Shown one piece after another: positions 55,218 to 64,000 of a DNA stretch of 64,000 nt (positions are counted from its first letter, which is position 1; each line of letters starts with the position of its first letter). The stretch comes from Colias croceus (taxonomy: Eukaryota > Arthropoda > Insecta > Lepidoptera > Pieridae). Made by a program: the position numbers and the translations under genes. The notes under the pieces were generated by a model that saw nothing but the letters and a program-made list of their open reading frames with translations, was not told the origin of the DNA and searched no databases. The DNA is taken from NCBI RefSeq assembly GCF_905220415.1, contig NC_059555.1:7928001-7992000 (forward strand), written 5' to 3'.

Positions 55218-55792
55218 TTTTATGGAAGGATTAAATTTGTTTGATTTAAATAGTGTTTAATGTAAGCTATGAGAAAGGTAAAATATTTTTATTTTACAAT
55301 CAAGTGTTGAATAAACTTGAAAAATTCACTAAAAATAATTTCAATCATATGATCATGTCTACAACCAAGTATATATGCATATACCTTGGTTTGGTATATA
55401 TGCAGTACCAAACCAAGTACATATTTCTGTGAAACCAGAAAAAAGTATTTTGCAACTTAATATTGCAGATGTATACTGTATTTTTGTGCTAAATTATAGA
55501 TCAAGGACAGTTTAAAAGTTTTAAAATAAAAACAAAATCATTTGATCAACAAAACTTTATTTTTCACAATATTTTTAAATTTCATTAAACTTATGTTTGA
55601 AGAGATGCTTATCCAATTTGGCAGTAATTATGAGATAAGCTCAGATCAAGCCATTATTGTTCAGAAAATAAAGTATTTACATTTCCCTACACTCTGTAAT
55701 AAATATTGTAACAATTTATAAAACTAACACATCACAACAAGAACTGTCTGTACTGAGATGCTGCTTCACTTTGGCTAAACTTAGATTATTTG
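55218..55792. terminator. Convergent 3' region of YRDC and IMMP2L
   Basis: Plus-strand AATAAA at 55310-55315 serves YRDC. Minus-strand AATAAA (tttatt at 55556-55561) lies 231 bp after the IMMP2L stop. A palindromic stretch at about 55368-55425 (accaagtatatatgcatata / ccttggtttggtatatatgc) can fold. No gene in between. Confidence 0.6.
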
Positions 55793-56287
55793 TCATATCT
55801 GGGTACTGACTGGTTTTCTATGTTCCGGAACCTTCACTTCCAAGCTCTGCCATCTGTTTGGTGGCCACACTATAAACTTGGCCTTTGCATTTATTAAACC
55901 TAGAGAAACTGGACCAAATGTATTGCTATCCAAAGTGTGCCCTGTGTGATCACCTTCCACCCAACAATGGCCTTCAGGTACCCTCACATATGCAGTTTTA
56001 TAGCCCAATGTACTCACAATATCACCTTCTAAAGCTACAACACGTTTAATAATTTTTTGATTCGGATCTTTCGGGGACACGAGCGAGATTATGTCACCTC
56101 TTTGTACATTGTAGTCCTTCACAGACCAACGAGATAGAAACACGTAGTCCGTGTTCGTAGATTCTGGATTTAATACCGGCTGCATTGATATGCCTTCGAC
56201 TCTCGCTACATAACCTACAGTATCCAGAAAAGTTACTCCGATCGGCACTCCAAAAAGCATCGATCTAAAAATGCTTCGGATCCACAT
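55793..56287 (-). CDS. IMMP2L: Mitochondrial inner membrane protease subunit 2 (S26 peptidase), 164 aa
   Basis: The catalytic subunit of the IMP complex removes sorting signals from proteins exported to the intermembrane space. Single exon in the window. ATG at 56287 gives MWIRSIFRSMLFGVPIGVTF, a hydrophobic anchor. The catalytic Ser34 lies in EGISMQPVLNP. The general-base Lys81 lies in KIIKRVVALEGD. The signal-peptidase box appears as WVEGDHTGHTLDSNTFGPVS (110-128). WPPNRWQ is near the C-terminus. Length and order match animal IMMP2L. Upstream codons in frame (TTG GCA ...) lack an ATG. It converges on YRDC; a MITE lies about 250 bp upstream. Confidence 0.95.
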   Translation of the reverse strand: MWIRSIFRSMLFGVPIGVTFLDTVGYVARVEGISMQPVLNPESTNTDYVFLSRWSVKDYNVQRGDIISLVSPKDPNQKIIKRVVALEGDIVSTLGYKTAYVRVPEGHCWVEGDHTGHTLDSNTFGPVSLGLINAKAKFIVWPPNRWQSLEVKVPEHRKPVSTQI

Positions 56288-56533
56288 TGATGGGCCGGTG
56301 ATTCCAGGTGCCAATAAAAATTAACCGACATAGTCGGTCTATTATGTATTGTTTCCTTCTATAAAGGAAACATATTCAATTTTTTTATAGCCAAATAAGA
56401 ATTTCGTCCATACTAATCAGTCGGAGAGCTTGACATTTGTGATTTGACAATTTTAAATTTTTAACTCGAGTAATGTCAATGTCAGACGCAAAACAATTTG
56501 ACGTTAGCTGTCAAATAATCATGCCTCTTGTAA

Positions 56534-56794
56534 TGCCTCCTCTACACTACTCGCGAAGTTCCTCGGCCGAAGTCCGCGGTACTACACTACACACTCGTTC
56601 AACTTCGCGAGGAGCGCATTCGTTCATATTCAGAACGCACTTTGGGTAACTTCGTGCCCTTTGACTCGGCGCAAAAACCGACAAGAAACGGAAGTCGAGG
56701 CGAGGTAAAGTTGGACGAAGTAAGCCGAACTGCCTCTCTACATTATTCTATTCGTCTAACCTCGTTTAACTTCGCGAGTAGTGTAGAGGAGGCA
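56534..56794. repeat. MITE with TGCCTCCTCTACACTAC ends, copy 2
   Basis: 261 bp, with ends tgcctcctctacactactcg and cgagtagtgtagaggaggca. The internal blocks ggcgaggtaaagttggacga and gtaagccgaactgcctctc are shared with copy 1 at 49132-49378. Copy 2 has an extra inner segment (ccctttgactcggcgcaaaa). TAA words lie on both flanks. Confidence 0.85.
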
Positions 56795-57027
56795 TAATAC
56801 ATCACTAATACTGTGACCACAGACTAATACCTATAAGGACAATTAATGAAATCCAAAATAATAAATATTATCCCTACCATTTATCTTGGCTACATGTGCT
56901 ACAATTTAGAACTTGTTTATCGTAAGTTTTAAAAAATTTAATCTCATGTAATTAATAACTTCCTAACGTACTCTATAGTGTCAATACAAGTTTATGCTCA
57001 TACATAACTTTAGGCCAAAAACAAATT

Positions 57028-57225
57028 CATCATCATCATCATCATCATTCCAGCCTTTAAAGACGTCCACTGCATGACATAGGCCTCCCCCAAAGATTTC
57101 CAAAACGACCGATCACCAGCGGCCTGAATCCAGCGGCTCCCCGCCATTTTGAAGGTCGTCTGTCCATCTCGTTGAAGGCCGTCCCACACGAATTCCGTCA
57201 AGAATCACCGGAAAACAAATTATTA
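57028..57225 (-). pseudogene. LINE C-terminal tail fragment
   Basis: The minus strand reads GIRVGRPSTRWTDDLQNGGE, PLDSGRW and FWKSLGEAYVMQWTSLKAG (with a frameshift), then a (ATG)n tail. The GRPSTRWTDD and GEAYVMQWT motifs are typical of lepidopteran LINE ORF2 C-termini. The relic at 14280-14485 is of the same type. Confidence 0.7.
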
Positions 57226-57244
57226 AACCTAAATTAATTAAATC

Positions 57245-57420
57245 GTAAAAAAAACACTTGCGGCACTCGGGGACTGCCGCGGTAAAGCTATTGCATGCTA
57301 TGCCTTCAGGCTTCAAGCCACACCTCCGCCCGTCGGAGTGGGGAGCGTGAGGTTTTTTCGTTACGGAATTTCTCGATTCGGTCCCCGCGCTCAAGGCCCG
57401 CGATAGAAGCTATCCAATAG
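57245..57420. repeat. Dispersed 160-bp GC-rich repeat, inverted copy
   Basis: gcggcactcggggactgccg, ccacacctccgcccgtcgga and ttcggtccccgcgctcaagg are the inverse of the 5820-5990 element. The overlapping minus ORF is incidental. Confidence 0.75.
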
Positions 57421-57439
57421 CTTAAAAAATCTGTTCAAT

Positions 57440-57575
57440 TAAAAAATGTGTGGTTTTATGAAACCACGGTAAAAGTGAAACAGGCACAAAATTATCGTAT
57501 TTGTACGATAATTATCGTACGATTCGACCGTCACGCGACATGCGCTACACAGAGCAAAAAGTTTGAGACGATGTA
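57440..57575. repeat. MITE-like palindromic repeat, copy 2 (inverted)
   Basis: The hairpin gtggttttatgaaaccac, the palindrome tacgataattatcgta and gtcacgcgacatgcgctaca appear in reverse order and orientation to 45630-45785. Confidence 0.65.
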
Positions 57576-58039
57576 ATAAAAGTTTCACTTTAATAACTAA
57601 AAATAATGATTTTTTTATAATTTAAATGTTATTAAAATTTATATCCATAATATAAACAGGGTACAAATTTAAAAATAAAACATCATCATATTTTTTTAGC
57701 CTGTGGTATGTCACTAGACATCACTCGAAACAAGAAGCTTATATCCTCTAATACACTGGAGATTGCACTATGACCATTAACTTGAAACAAGAAACTATGA
57801 CATTCAATGACGTCAGTCATGTTTTTTGTCTCTTTCTGTCGAGTGACCACGCTGGTTTGTAAATTCAGGATTTTTCAAAATAGAAAAAACTAAAAATCAT
57901 GGTCTATAAATAATAACGACATATATTTTTAACAGTATTTATATTATAATATTATGGTCATACTTTATAGGTAGGTACATACAATTTTAATTGGTATAGA
58001 ATGATAGTTATAAATAACTTTTGGCTACAAAGCTTGGAT

Positions 58040-58135
58040 ATGAACCGATATATAGCATTAACATCCTTTGTAAATAGAGGAAAGTTGTGTTTTGCATCAG
58101 ATGCTGTTTACCAAATTGTTAGCTACTCAGATCTT
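58040..58135 (+). pseudogene. Possible transposase C-terminal remnant, reversed, copy 2
   Basis: The plus strand reads MNRYIALTSFVNRGKLCFAS-DAVYQIVSYSD, identical to the copy 1 remnant. It lies on the opposite strand to the THAP exon of the same element. Assignment to P-type transposase rests on the weak RG-x-L...SD pattern. Confidence 0.35.
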
Positions 58136-58665
58136 CAGCCTTGCACAAATTTTCTTTACAAAGTTTATTTTTCAAAAGGTATTTTTTTCTGGGTCGTAAT
58201 CCTCAGTAATTTTAAACTTGATGGGCACATATATTTCTTTTTATTTTACTTTTTGGAAAGCTGAAATACCTAAAACAAAAAATATGAGGTAAGTTAAAAA
58301 AGTATAAATTTCAATGTAAAAACGAACAATCTTATAACTACATGTGAGTGCAATACCGATGTCAAGTGTTGTTTCATTACTAGTAAAAATCTTGAAAATG
58401 GTGTTCTAAATTTCATCATAATATTGTTATTACAATATATTCTCTTCACTATCCATAAAAACTCGTCATCATGGTTACCTTACTTGTTAATTTTGTTTAT
58501 TGAAAACTTGTTGAAAAATGATAAAGTATTAGGAAAATAACAAATTTAACATGAATGCTTTCTAAAATGATGCAAAATTTTACAATTTTTGCCATTGAAA
58601 TGATTCTAAACAGGTAAATGCAGGAGTATTGAGGAATATTGTAAATAACGTAAATATACACTTGC

Positions 58666-58730
58666 CTGTGAAATTCTATGCCAGAATTTGGTGTCCAAAC
58701 ACTTCTGCAATTTTGCACAATACAATGCAT
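58666..58730 (-). pseudogene. THAP first-exon remnant, copy 2
   Basis: Encodes MHCIVQNCRSVWTPNSGIEF-H plus AG, then the same AG|GCAAGT donor. The downstream exon (from about 58264 leftward, YFSFPKSKIKRNI) is shifted by a 2-bp indel relative to copy 1 and stops early (CAHQV then stop). Confidence 0.6.
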
Positions 58731-59181
58731 TCTTTATATTCGGAAAATATTCATTAAATAAGCAACAATATTAACTTAAATATTCGAAGCGACGCAATTT
58801 TTTTGACACACATGCCATATTGACAAAGTGAGAGTTGCTACAATTTTATTATGGTGACTACCCATAATCAGGGAGTATCGCTTTTTAATAATTGGTTCAG
58901 ATACTTAGTTTCTTTAGCATAAATAATAATTGTCTCATCCAACAATGCTTCTGAATGACGTTGTTGGCAATTTATCAACAAACTCATGTACAAAAACTAA
59001 CCTTTTGCACAGAATATTACAGCATACATAGTAGCCTTGGGAAAACTTCGTATTAACAGTGGCAATACCAAGTTAGGTGTGAAAGTGATAAAAAACATGA
59101 ACTGGGCAATATTTTCTTGTTACACGTCAATGTTCATACCGAAATCTCCAGTGTATTAGATATAAGCTTCTTGACTCGAAA

Positions 59182-59705
59182 TGAATGACCATAAATTATA
59201 GAAATTTAGGAATCGTTCTCTACTTTATTACAAATACTCAAAAAAGTGTTGATGCTTTCTGTAGTAAATCACAACCACCATCAACTAAACATCATTTTTT
59301 GATTATTTATACGTGTGTAACAAGTATAGTATCACAGAAAATTAAGACAATAGTTACATTTGTTTCACTTAGGAACCAGAAAACTTTTAGAAAGGACTGT
59401 CTACAGATGGATGTGTTCCGTGGTCAAGAAAAACTTACAACCTGCATAATCAGCTGTCAGTGAGATAGATCATCTGTCCCTGTAAATATAAAAGCTAAAA
59501 CAATCACAACACGTTTTGGGCTGATAAGTGTAAATAATGAAGTGAATGAGTACATTACAATGTGACCTCGACGCTGTTCTCAGCTGGTCTTGACGTGGGG
59601 AAGAAATGGGATAATAACCTATCAAGGTGTAAGGAGATCACAATGACCGGGCTCCCGTGAGGCCACGAGGAGAAATCGTGTACAGAAATATAAGTTTAAG
59701 TGAAA
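59182..59705 (+). promoter_or_regulatory. Upstream flank and 5' UTR of ataxin-7
   Basis: The 524 bp between the P-like element and the start codon should hold the promoter. An in-frame TAA at 59697-59699 lies just before the ATG, so the ORF is not 5'-incomplete. No clear core promoter motif was picked out. Confidence 0.45.
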
Positions 59706-61778
59706 ATGTCTGGTGACTTCCCATTCGCGGCGAAGATAGTTAGTCCATTGAAATGTAACGAGAAACCATGGGATTTGTGGGTGAGCGAAATCGGTCACTT
59801 GTCTCCGAGACGAGACAACGATGGAACGTTTACGACGCCGGCGGCGGTGGACAGCAAAAGCTCGTCCACCCGCCGCGTCCACGACTCCCATCCGTACAAG
59901 GTGGCGGAGCGGGGCCAGGCGCGGTATCGGCGCGCGGGCCTCAACCGCCTGCGGTACGAAAGCATGAGCCTCCATGGACTGTTTCCACAAATGGACAATT
60001 TAAACGCTGCAGTGTGTCACATGTGCGGAGATATAGTGAAGTGTAGTGCAGTGTACAGACATTTACTTGAATCCCACACTGGTGCTGAGCCAATCCTTCC
60101 ACCTCCACCTCCTACAGTTAAACTAAAATCAGCTCCGGGCCGAAGTAGGCATAAGAAGGAGCCACCACCTCCCGTTCCTGTAGATATCCACCCTGTAAAG
60201 ATGGAGACCTCCCCAGTGCACACGGCAGCCGCTCCTTTATCTAGGATAGTTTTGCCACAACCTGATTTACAGTACCTGGAAGAAGCGAGCACCTCTTCAG
60301 CAATAACTGGTGAGGTGCAGATAAGCATGGAGAGCGGAGAGTTACCTGTTGTCAGTATTCAAGATACAGAGGATTTACCACTGGGAGAAAACCTCACTGA
60401 TGACATTTTTGCAATAATGAACTCTGAAGGAATACAGAGTGCAGACGACATCACAAATGCTGCAGACTGGAAAAATATAATTAAGGATATACATGACATA
60501 AATTTTCCTACAACTAGTGAAACTATGCAATCACAAGACTTGTATGCAGCATCATTAGATACATCACTAACTGGTTATACAATATCAGACACAGATTTAT
60601 CAAATTTATCATTTCCACCGAACACATCTCCCATGTTATCAACAGTCGTAGACAATGTACAAACTGCTCAAGCTTTAAAGGCTCCGGCGACGCCGAGCAC
60701 GAAGGCGCAAACGCGCAAAACGAGTAAAACGAAATTTAATCTACGAGAATACGATCCGAATAAGCACTGCGGAGTAGTCACCGCCGAGAATCCCAAGCCT
60801 TGCACGCGGTCGCTCACGTGCAAAGCGCACGCTCTGTCGCTGCGGAGGACTGTGGAGGGCCGCGCGAAGCCCTTCGACACACTGTTAGCAGAACATCGCG
60901 CCTCAAGGGATGCTGCAGCTTCGGGGAACACGTACACCCCTCCGGTCGCTCACCCCCCGCCACCGGCGCCCGTGGCCACCCCTGCGCCAGTAACGACAGT
61001 TCCTCTCAACCTCCCACCGCTCCTAGTCAATACATCAATAGACCTCGGCACTTTCAACGGCTTAACGACTGAGCAGCAAGTGAACGACATCTACGCGAGT
61101 TGGCTAAGCGTCGAAGATCCCGTTTTACCCGATACGTCAAGCATCACATCTCTCCTCAGCCAACCACTGCCCACTGATTCTTTTCTGTTACCGGACGACG
61201 CGGATATCCCCACGGATGTACCTATACTAAGTATAGCACCGCCAGCGCAACCGACTCCTCCTGTTAAGGAAGAGAAGCCGGAAGGTCCGCTGCCGTTGGT
61301 GCCGAGCGACGTCTGTTGGTACTCCTCGTGTCCGCGGCCGCTGGCTCTCTGTACCTTCAACGCGTCTCACGCGGGCAGTGCAATAACGTTAGGCAAGAAA
61401 TTCGCGACCGTCCGGAGTAACATAAAATCGTCGTTAACGCGGTCGTCCAAGGCGTCTGGCGTCGCGAACAATTACTACAGCCAGAGCCTGTCGTCGCTTT
61501 CTAAGACTTTACATATGAACAATGCTAGTAAAACGAACAAGCCAGAAGTGCGTAAACTAATAGTGACGTGTAGTTCAACTAGTGGTGGTAGTAAGGACGT
61601 GCAGCAGACGTTGAGTGATCTATTCGGTGGTGACGTGCGGCACACTTTAAACGGACATTTGGGACATTCAGAGCGCAAGCCTCGCGCTGCGACCATCAAA
61701 ACCGCCAAGCGGCCTTCCTCAGCGGTGCTCGATCTGGGTTTCTCTCTAGATCCGCTCTTAGCTGACGAAAAATGCTGA
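59706..61778 (+). CDS. ATXN7: Ataxin-7 homologue, SAGA deubiquitinase module anchor, 690 aa
   Basis: Ataxin-7 (Sgf73 in yeast) tethers the histone H2B deubiquitinase module to the SAGA co-activator. Residues 1-130 contain an N-terminal zinc finger, C104-x2-C107-x11-H119-x4-H124, the module-contacting element. A Pro-rich linker follows (130-190). The SCA7 domain spans about 344-400 (FNLREYDPNKHCGVVTAENP then KPCTRSLTCKAHALSLRR) with zinc ligands C355, C366, C372 and H375. Residues 400-520 are Pro/Ala-rich and the C-terminus is Ser/Thr-rich and basic. There is no polyglutamine tract. The CDS is a single uninterrupted exon. ATG at 59706 follows an in-frame stop; the GTG six bases upstream is not needed. 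Codon use is much GC-richer in 60680-61760 than in 60300-60660. Confidence 0.93.
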   Translation: MSGDFPFAAKIVSPLKCNEKPWDLWVSEIGHLSPRRDNDGTFTTPAAVDSKSSSTRRVHDSHPYKVAERGQARYRRAGLNRLRYESMSLHGLFPQMDNLNAAVCHMCGDIVKCSAVYRHLLESHTGAEPILPPPPPTVKLKSAPGRSRHKKEPPPPVPVDIHPVKMETSPVHTAAAPLSRIVLPQPDLQYLEEASTSSAITGEVQISMESGELPVVSIQDTEDLPLGENLTDDIFAIMNSEGIQSADDITNAADWKNIIKDIHDINFPTTSETMQSQDLYAASLDTSLTGYTISDTDLSNLSFPPNTSPMLSTVVDNVQTAQALKAPATPSTKAQTRKTSKTKFNLREYDPNKHCGVVTAENPKPCTRSLTCKAHALSLRRTVEGRAKPFDTLLAEHRASRDAAASGNTYTPPVAHPPPPAPVATPAPVTTVPLNLPPLLVNTSIDLGTFNGLTTEQQVNDIYASWLSVEDPVLPDTSSITSLLSQPLPTDSFLLPDDADIPTDVPILSIAPPAQPTPPVKEEKPEGPLPLVPSDVCWYSSCPRPLALCTFNASHAGSAITLGKKFATVRSNIKSSLTRSSKASGVANNYYSQSLSSLSKTLHMNNASKTNKPEVRKLIVTCSSTSGGSKDVQQTLSDLFGGDVRHTLNGHLGHSERKPRAATIKTAKRPSSAVLDLGFSLDPLLADEKC

Positions 61779-64000
61779 ACAATATAAGCAATCACTGGTT
61801 GTGTAGTCACATAATTGTATATTTATTTTTTTTGTAAAGAATCGAATCGGACTGGCATTGTAAATGTTGAATAATCACGAATTTTGTCCCCCAACGGAAT
61901 TTAAATGTTATGATAAAGTTAAATCTCATTTTTCTTTGAAAAACGAACTAATGTTTGTATTATTTTGTATATTATTTATAAGATTTTTTTAATCGGCCCG
62001 CCGACGTGGATGTCGGCGCGTCGACGAACAATTATGAAATAGATAATGCAGAATGGTTGTATTTTTTCGATATGACATAACTCATTGTTGATACTGAAAT
62101 GAATACTGAGAAAATGGCCTAGGATTAATGTTTAATGTGATGAAAATTTCCATGTAAAAATATAAATATTATTAAAATTAAGTTTATCCATAATAGTAAA
62201 TTGCCTCCTTTTGAAAATACCTCAGTAACCAAATTGTTTTAATTAATGAAAACCTTTAATGGATTTGACATTGTTAAAAATTTCCCACTGTTTTGTGAAA
62301 GTTGTTTATACAGTGTTTGTTAGCGAAGTTGGTCGCGTATCCGATTTCTTGGAACCAATACTCAGTTACAACACACTTCATACATGATTGTGCAAAAGGA
62401 TTTTATAATTTTCAATACCTACATATTTTAGTACTGAATTACTGAGCTCAGAATGATACAGTTTTTACTAGGAAATTAAAAAAGATGGACGCTTATAGTG
62501 GTATTTTCCCTCATTTGTTGTTAATCGAAATATAATTTTTACATAATCTATTTACACACTCACTTTATTTTCTTCTGTATGTTCGCATGTACATCATAAC
62601 AGACTGCTGAACTGATACTGCGTTTATGAATTCGTTTTTTTTTCTCCTATCTATATTTTTCCCTTTACTTTTCTGGCGTCAATAAGCTGTGTCCTAATTC
62701 AAATGAAAAACTGTTTTTTCGTCTATGTCTCTGATAAATATTTTCTGATATACACATACAATTAACAAGCAAATAATAACATTTATTAAAGTTAGTTTAA
62801 AATCTAGCAACCGTTAACATTTTATGATGTATGACATTTTAATTTAATTAGATGAAAAAGCTCGTCGCAAGCTCTATATAGCGCACAACTTCAAGGCGTG
62901 GGTTCGACTCCCACGAATTATTATTGTGAGATCTGATTCTATCTAATTACTAATTAGGCTATTATCCAGAAAATGCTTTTCATATAAAAATACAACTGCA
63001 TTCAAGTCCTGCGATGGTGAAGGTGACTAGGAGGAGGGAGAGAAGGTTCCTTCAGAAGATCGGAAAAGTATACTGACAACTGGAACAAGAGTGTATTTCT
63101 TATGGGCTTCTTTATTTTTCTTACATCAGAGCTTCCGACTGGCTGAACCGATTTTGAAGATTATTTTTTTTAATTGAAACTTCCTGTGATTTTTTTAAAT
63201 TTTGTGCAGTTCTGACCATTTGAAGGCGGTTTAATCTTTTTGTAAAAAACAATGCAATATTTTGTCAATGCACTATTTTATTTATGTTTGGTAATTGTAG
63301 TCCACACTACGAGATTGAAATGTAAAAGATCGTACTTTTATCTACGACTTCATTCCAGATATTGCCAAAAAACATTAAAAAAATGATGGTCTAGAATCCT
63401 AAAACTGTTATCCATAAAATATGCGTAGGTACTTGTTTAACAATACGCTAAAACAATAATATTCATCAAGCATGTTGGTAAGTAATATGAGTAGGAGCGT
63501 CTTTTGCATACATAAGAATCATCTACCTACTTAATGCAAACATTTCATCAAAAAAGAGAAAATTAATTCTAAGAGGAAAAACAATGAATTCTGGAAGGTT
63601 TTCTTTTTAAAACTAATTCATGTTATGTGTAACTAATATCAACGTTGATGCCATAGAGCGTGCCAAAAAATATACATTCATACACACGCTTGAAAAACAT
63701 AACTCTATCTGGCACAGTTGGGTAAAAATAAATATTTTCAAGCCTAGAAAACGTTTTATGAATGTGAAAGATTGTGAGGATGTATGTATGTATGTGTGTT
63801 TCACGAGAAAGCTACTGAACGGAATTTGATGATACTTGGCGATGATGTACACTGTAGCTTATTTACCAAAATAACTGAATACGCACGGTACCGATTCCCG
63901 TCCGATTAGGGCCCTTCTGGCCTCCTCCACTCAAGCGACAGCTCAAGCCGAGGTTCGTGGTCCCCGTCAAGGGGGGACGCCCTTGTGCATGTCGCTACCA
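61779..64000. other. 3' flank of ataxin-7 to window end
   Basis: AT-rich. The ataxin-7 3' UTR occupies an unknown part. A perfect tRNA T-arm-like element (gtggg-ttcgact-cccac, 62898-62914) stands without the rest of a tRNA. Around 63760-63890 is a LINE-tail-type repeat (gatgtatgtatgtatgtgtg, ctactgaacggaatttgatg). The last about 100 bp (63895-64000) are GC-rich and of unknown identity, running off the window. Confidence 0.5.

Larger units (their letters stand above)
56288..57727. other. Upstream flank of IMMP2L, repeat-filled
   Basis: The promoter of IMMP2L should lie within the 250 bp right of 56287. Beyond that come a MITE (56534-56794), a LINE relic (about 57028-57225), an inverted copy of the 5820-5990 repeat (57245-57420) and a palindromic MITE (57440-57575), then AT-rich sequence up to the second P-like element. 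Confidence 0.6.
57723..59181 (-). mobile_element. P-element-like transposon, copy 2 (inverted), with 8-bp target duplication
   Basis: The 1443-bp element at 57731-59173 is flanked by actcgaaa at 57723-57730 and 59174-59181. The ends caagaagcttatatc and gatataagcttcttg match copy 1. Internal order is the mirror image of copy 1, with a few small indels, including one that breaks the THAP second exon. The two elements bracket POLR3K, YRDC and IMMP2L. It is non-autonomous. Confidence 0.88.

Noticed and set aside
59185..59463. 92-aa plus-strand ORF between the P-like element and ataxin-7
   Set aside because: No recognisable domain, starts at the transposon edge and is not in frame with ataxin-7; probably chance.
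59622..61810. Minus-strand ORFs of 67-122 aa across ataxin-7
   Set aside because: They lie opposite a well-supported 690-aa coding frame whose GC-rich codon use creates antisense open frames.
62898..62914. Perfect T-arm gtggg-ttcgact-cccac
   Set aside because: D-arm, anticodon arm and acceptor stem are missing, so it is not called as a tRNA gene.

Overview
This is eukaryotic, AT-rich, intron-rich DNA that is heavily populated by transposons. The ordinary genes encode insect-like proteins, and the dispersed repeats (LINE tails carrying 'cttcgcccgtggtac', GAAGTTTCACTTC-type MITEs, tRNA-derived elements) are of kinds common in moths and butterflies. The window is therefore most likely nuclear DNA of a lepidopteran. 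The species cannot be told from the sequence alone.

The left three quarters (about 4.2-48.9 kb) hold two complete ceramide synthase genes (Lag1/schlank family). Both lie on the minus strand, head to tail, and have the same seven-exon layout with conserved intron phases. Copy A spans 4199-21705 (364 aa) and copy B spans 29885-48883 (367 aa). Their introns are large and full of MITEs, LINE pieces and hairpins. The 8-kb gap between them (21.7-29.9 kb) contains a satellite array with about 100-bp units arranged as two inverted arms (24.17-25.0 and 25.42-26.15 kb), a 372-bp near-perfect foldback, and smaller inverted-repeat elements.

The right quarter is a compact housekeeping cluster. An RNA polymerase III subunit gene (RPC10/POLR3K, two exons, plus) is followed after 104 bp by a YRDC-type threonylcarbamoyl-AMP synthase (plus). 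This converges on a mitochondrial inner membrane protease subunit 2 gene (IMMP2L, minus). An uninterrupted 690-aa ataxin-7 ORF (SAGA deubiquitinase module anchor, plus) lies at 59.7-61.8 kb. The three-gene block is bracketed by two inverted, about 1.45-kb P-element-like transposons. Each has perfect 8-bp target duplications, about 31-bp terminal inverted repeats and a remnant THAP-domain exon. An isolated THAP first exon also sits antisense inside intron 2 of ceramide synthase B.

The most interesting points are: the palindromic satellite with dimeric higher-order units and repeated GCCATCTTG motifs; a sharp 114-bp identity tract between the two ceramide synthases that suggests gene conversion; a splice donor conserved exactly at the stop codon of both paralogues; the paired P-like elements with inverted internal pieces; and a probable dicistronic POLR3K-YRDC arrangement. 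No wholly new multi-gene system is evident.
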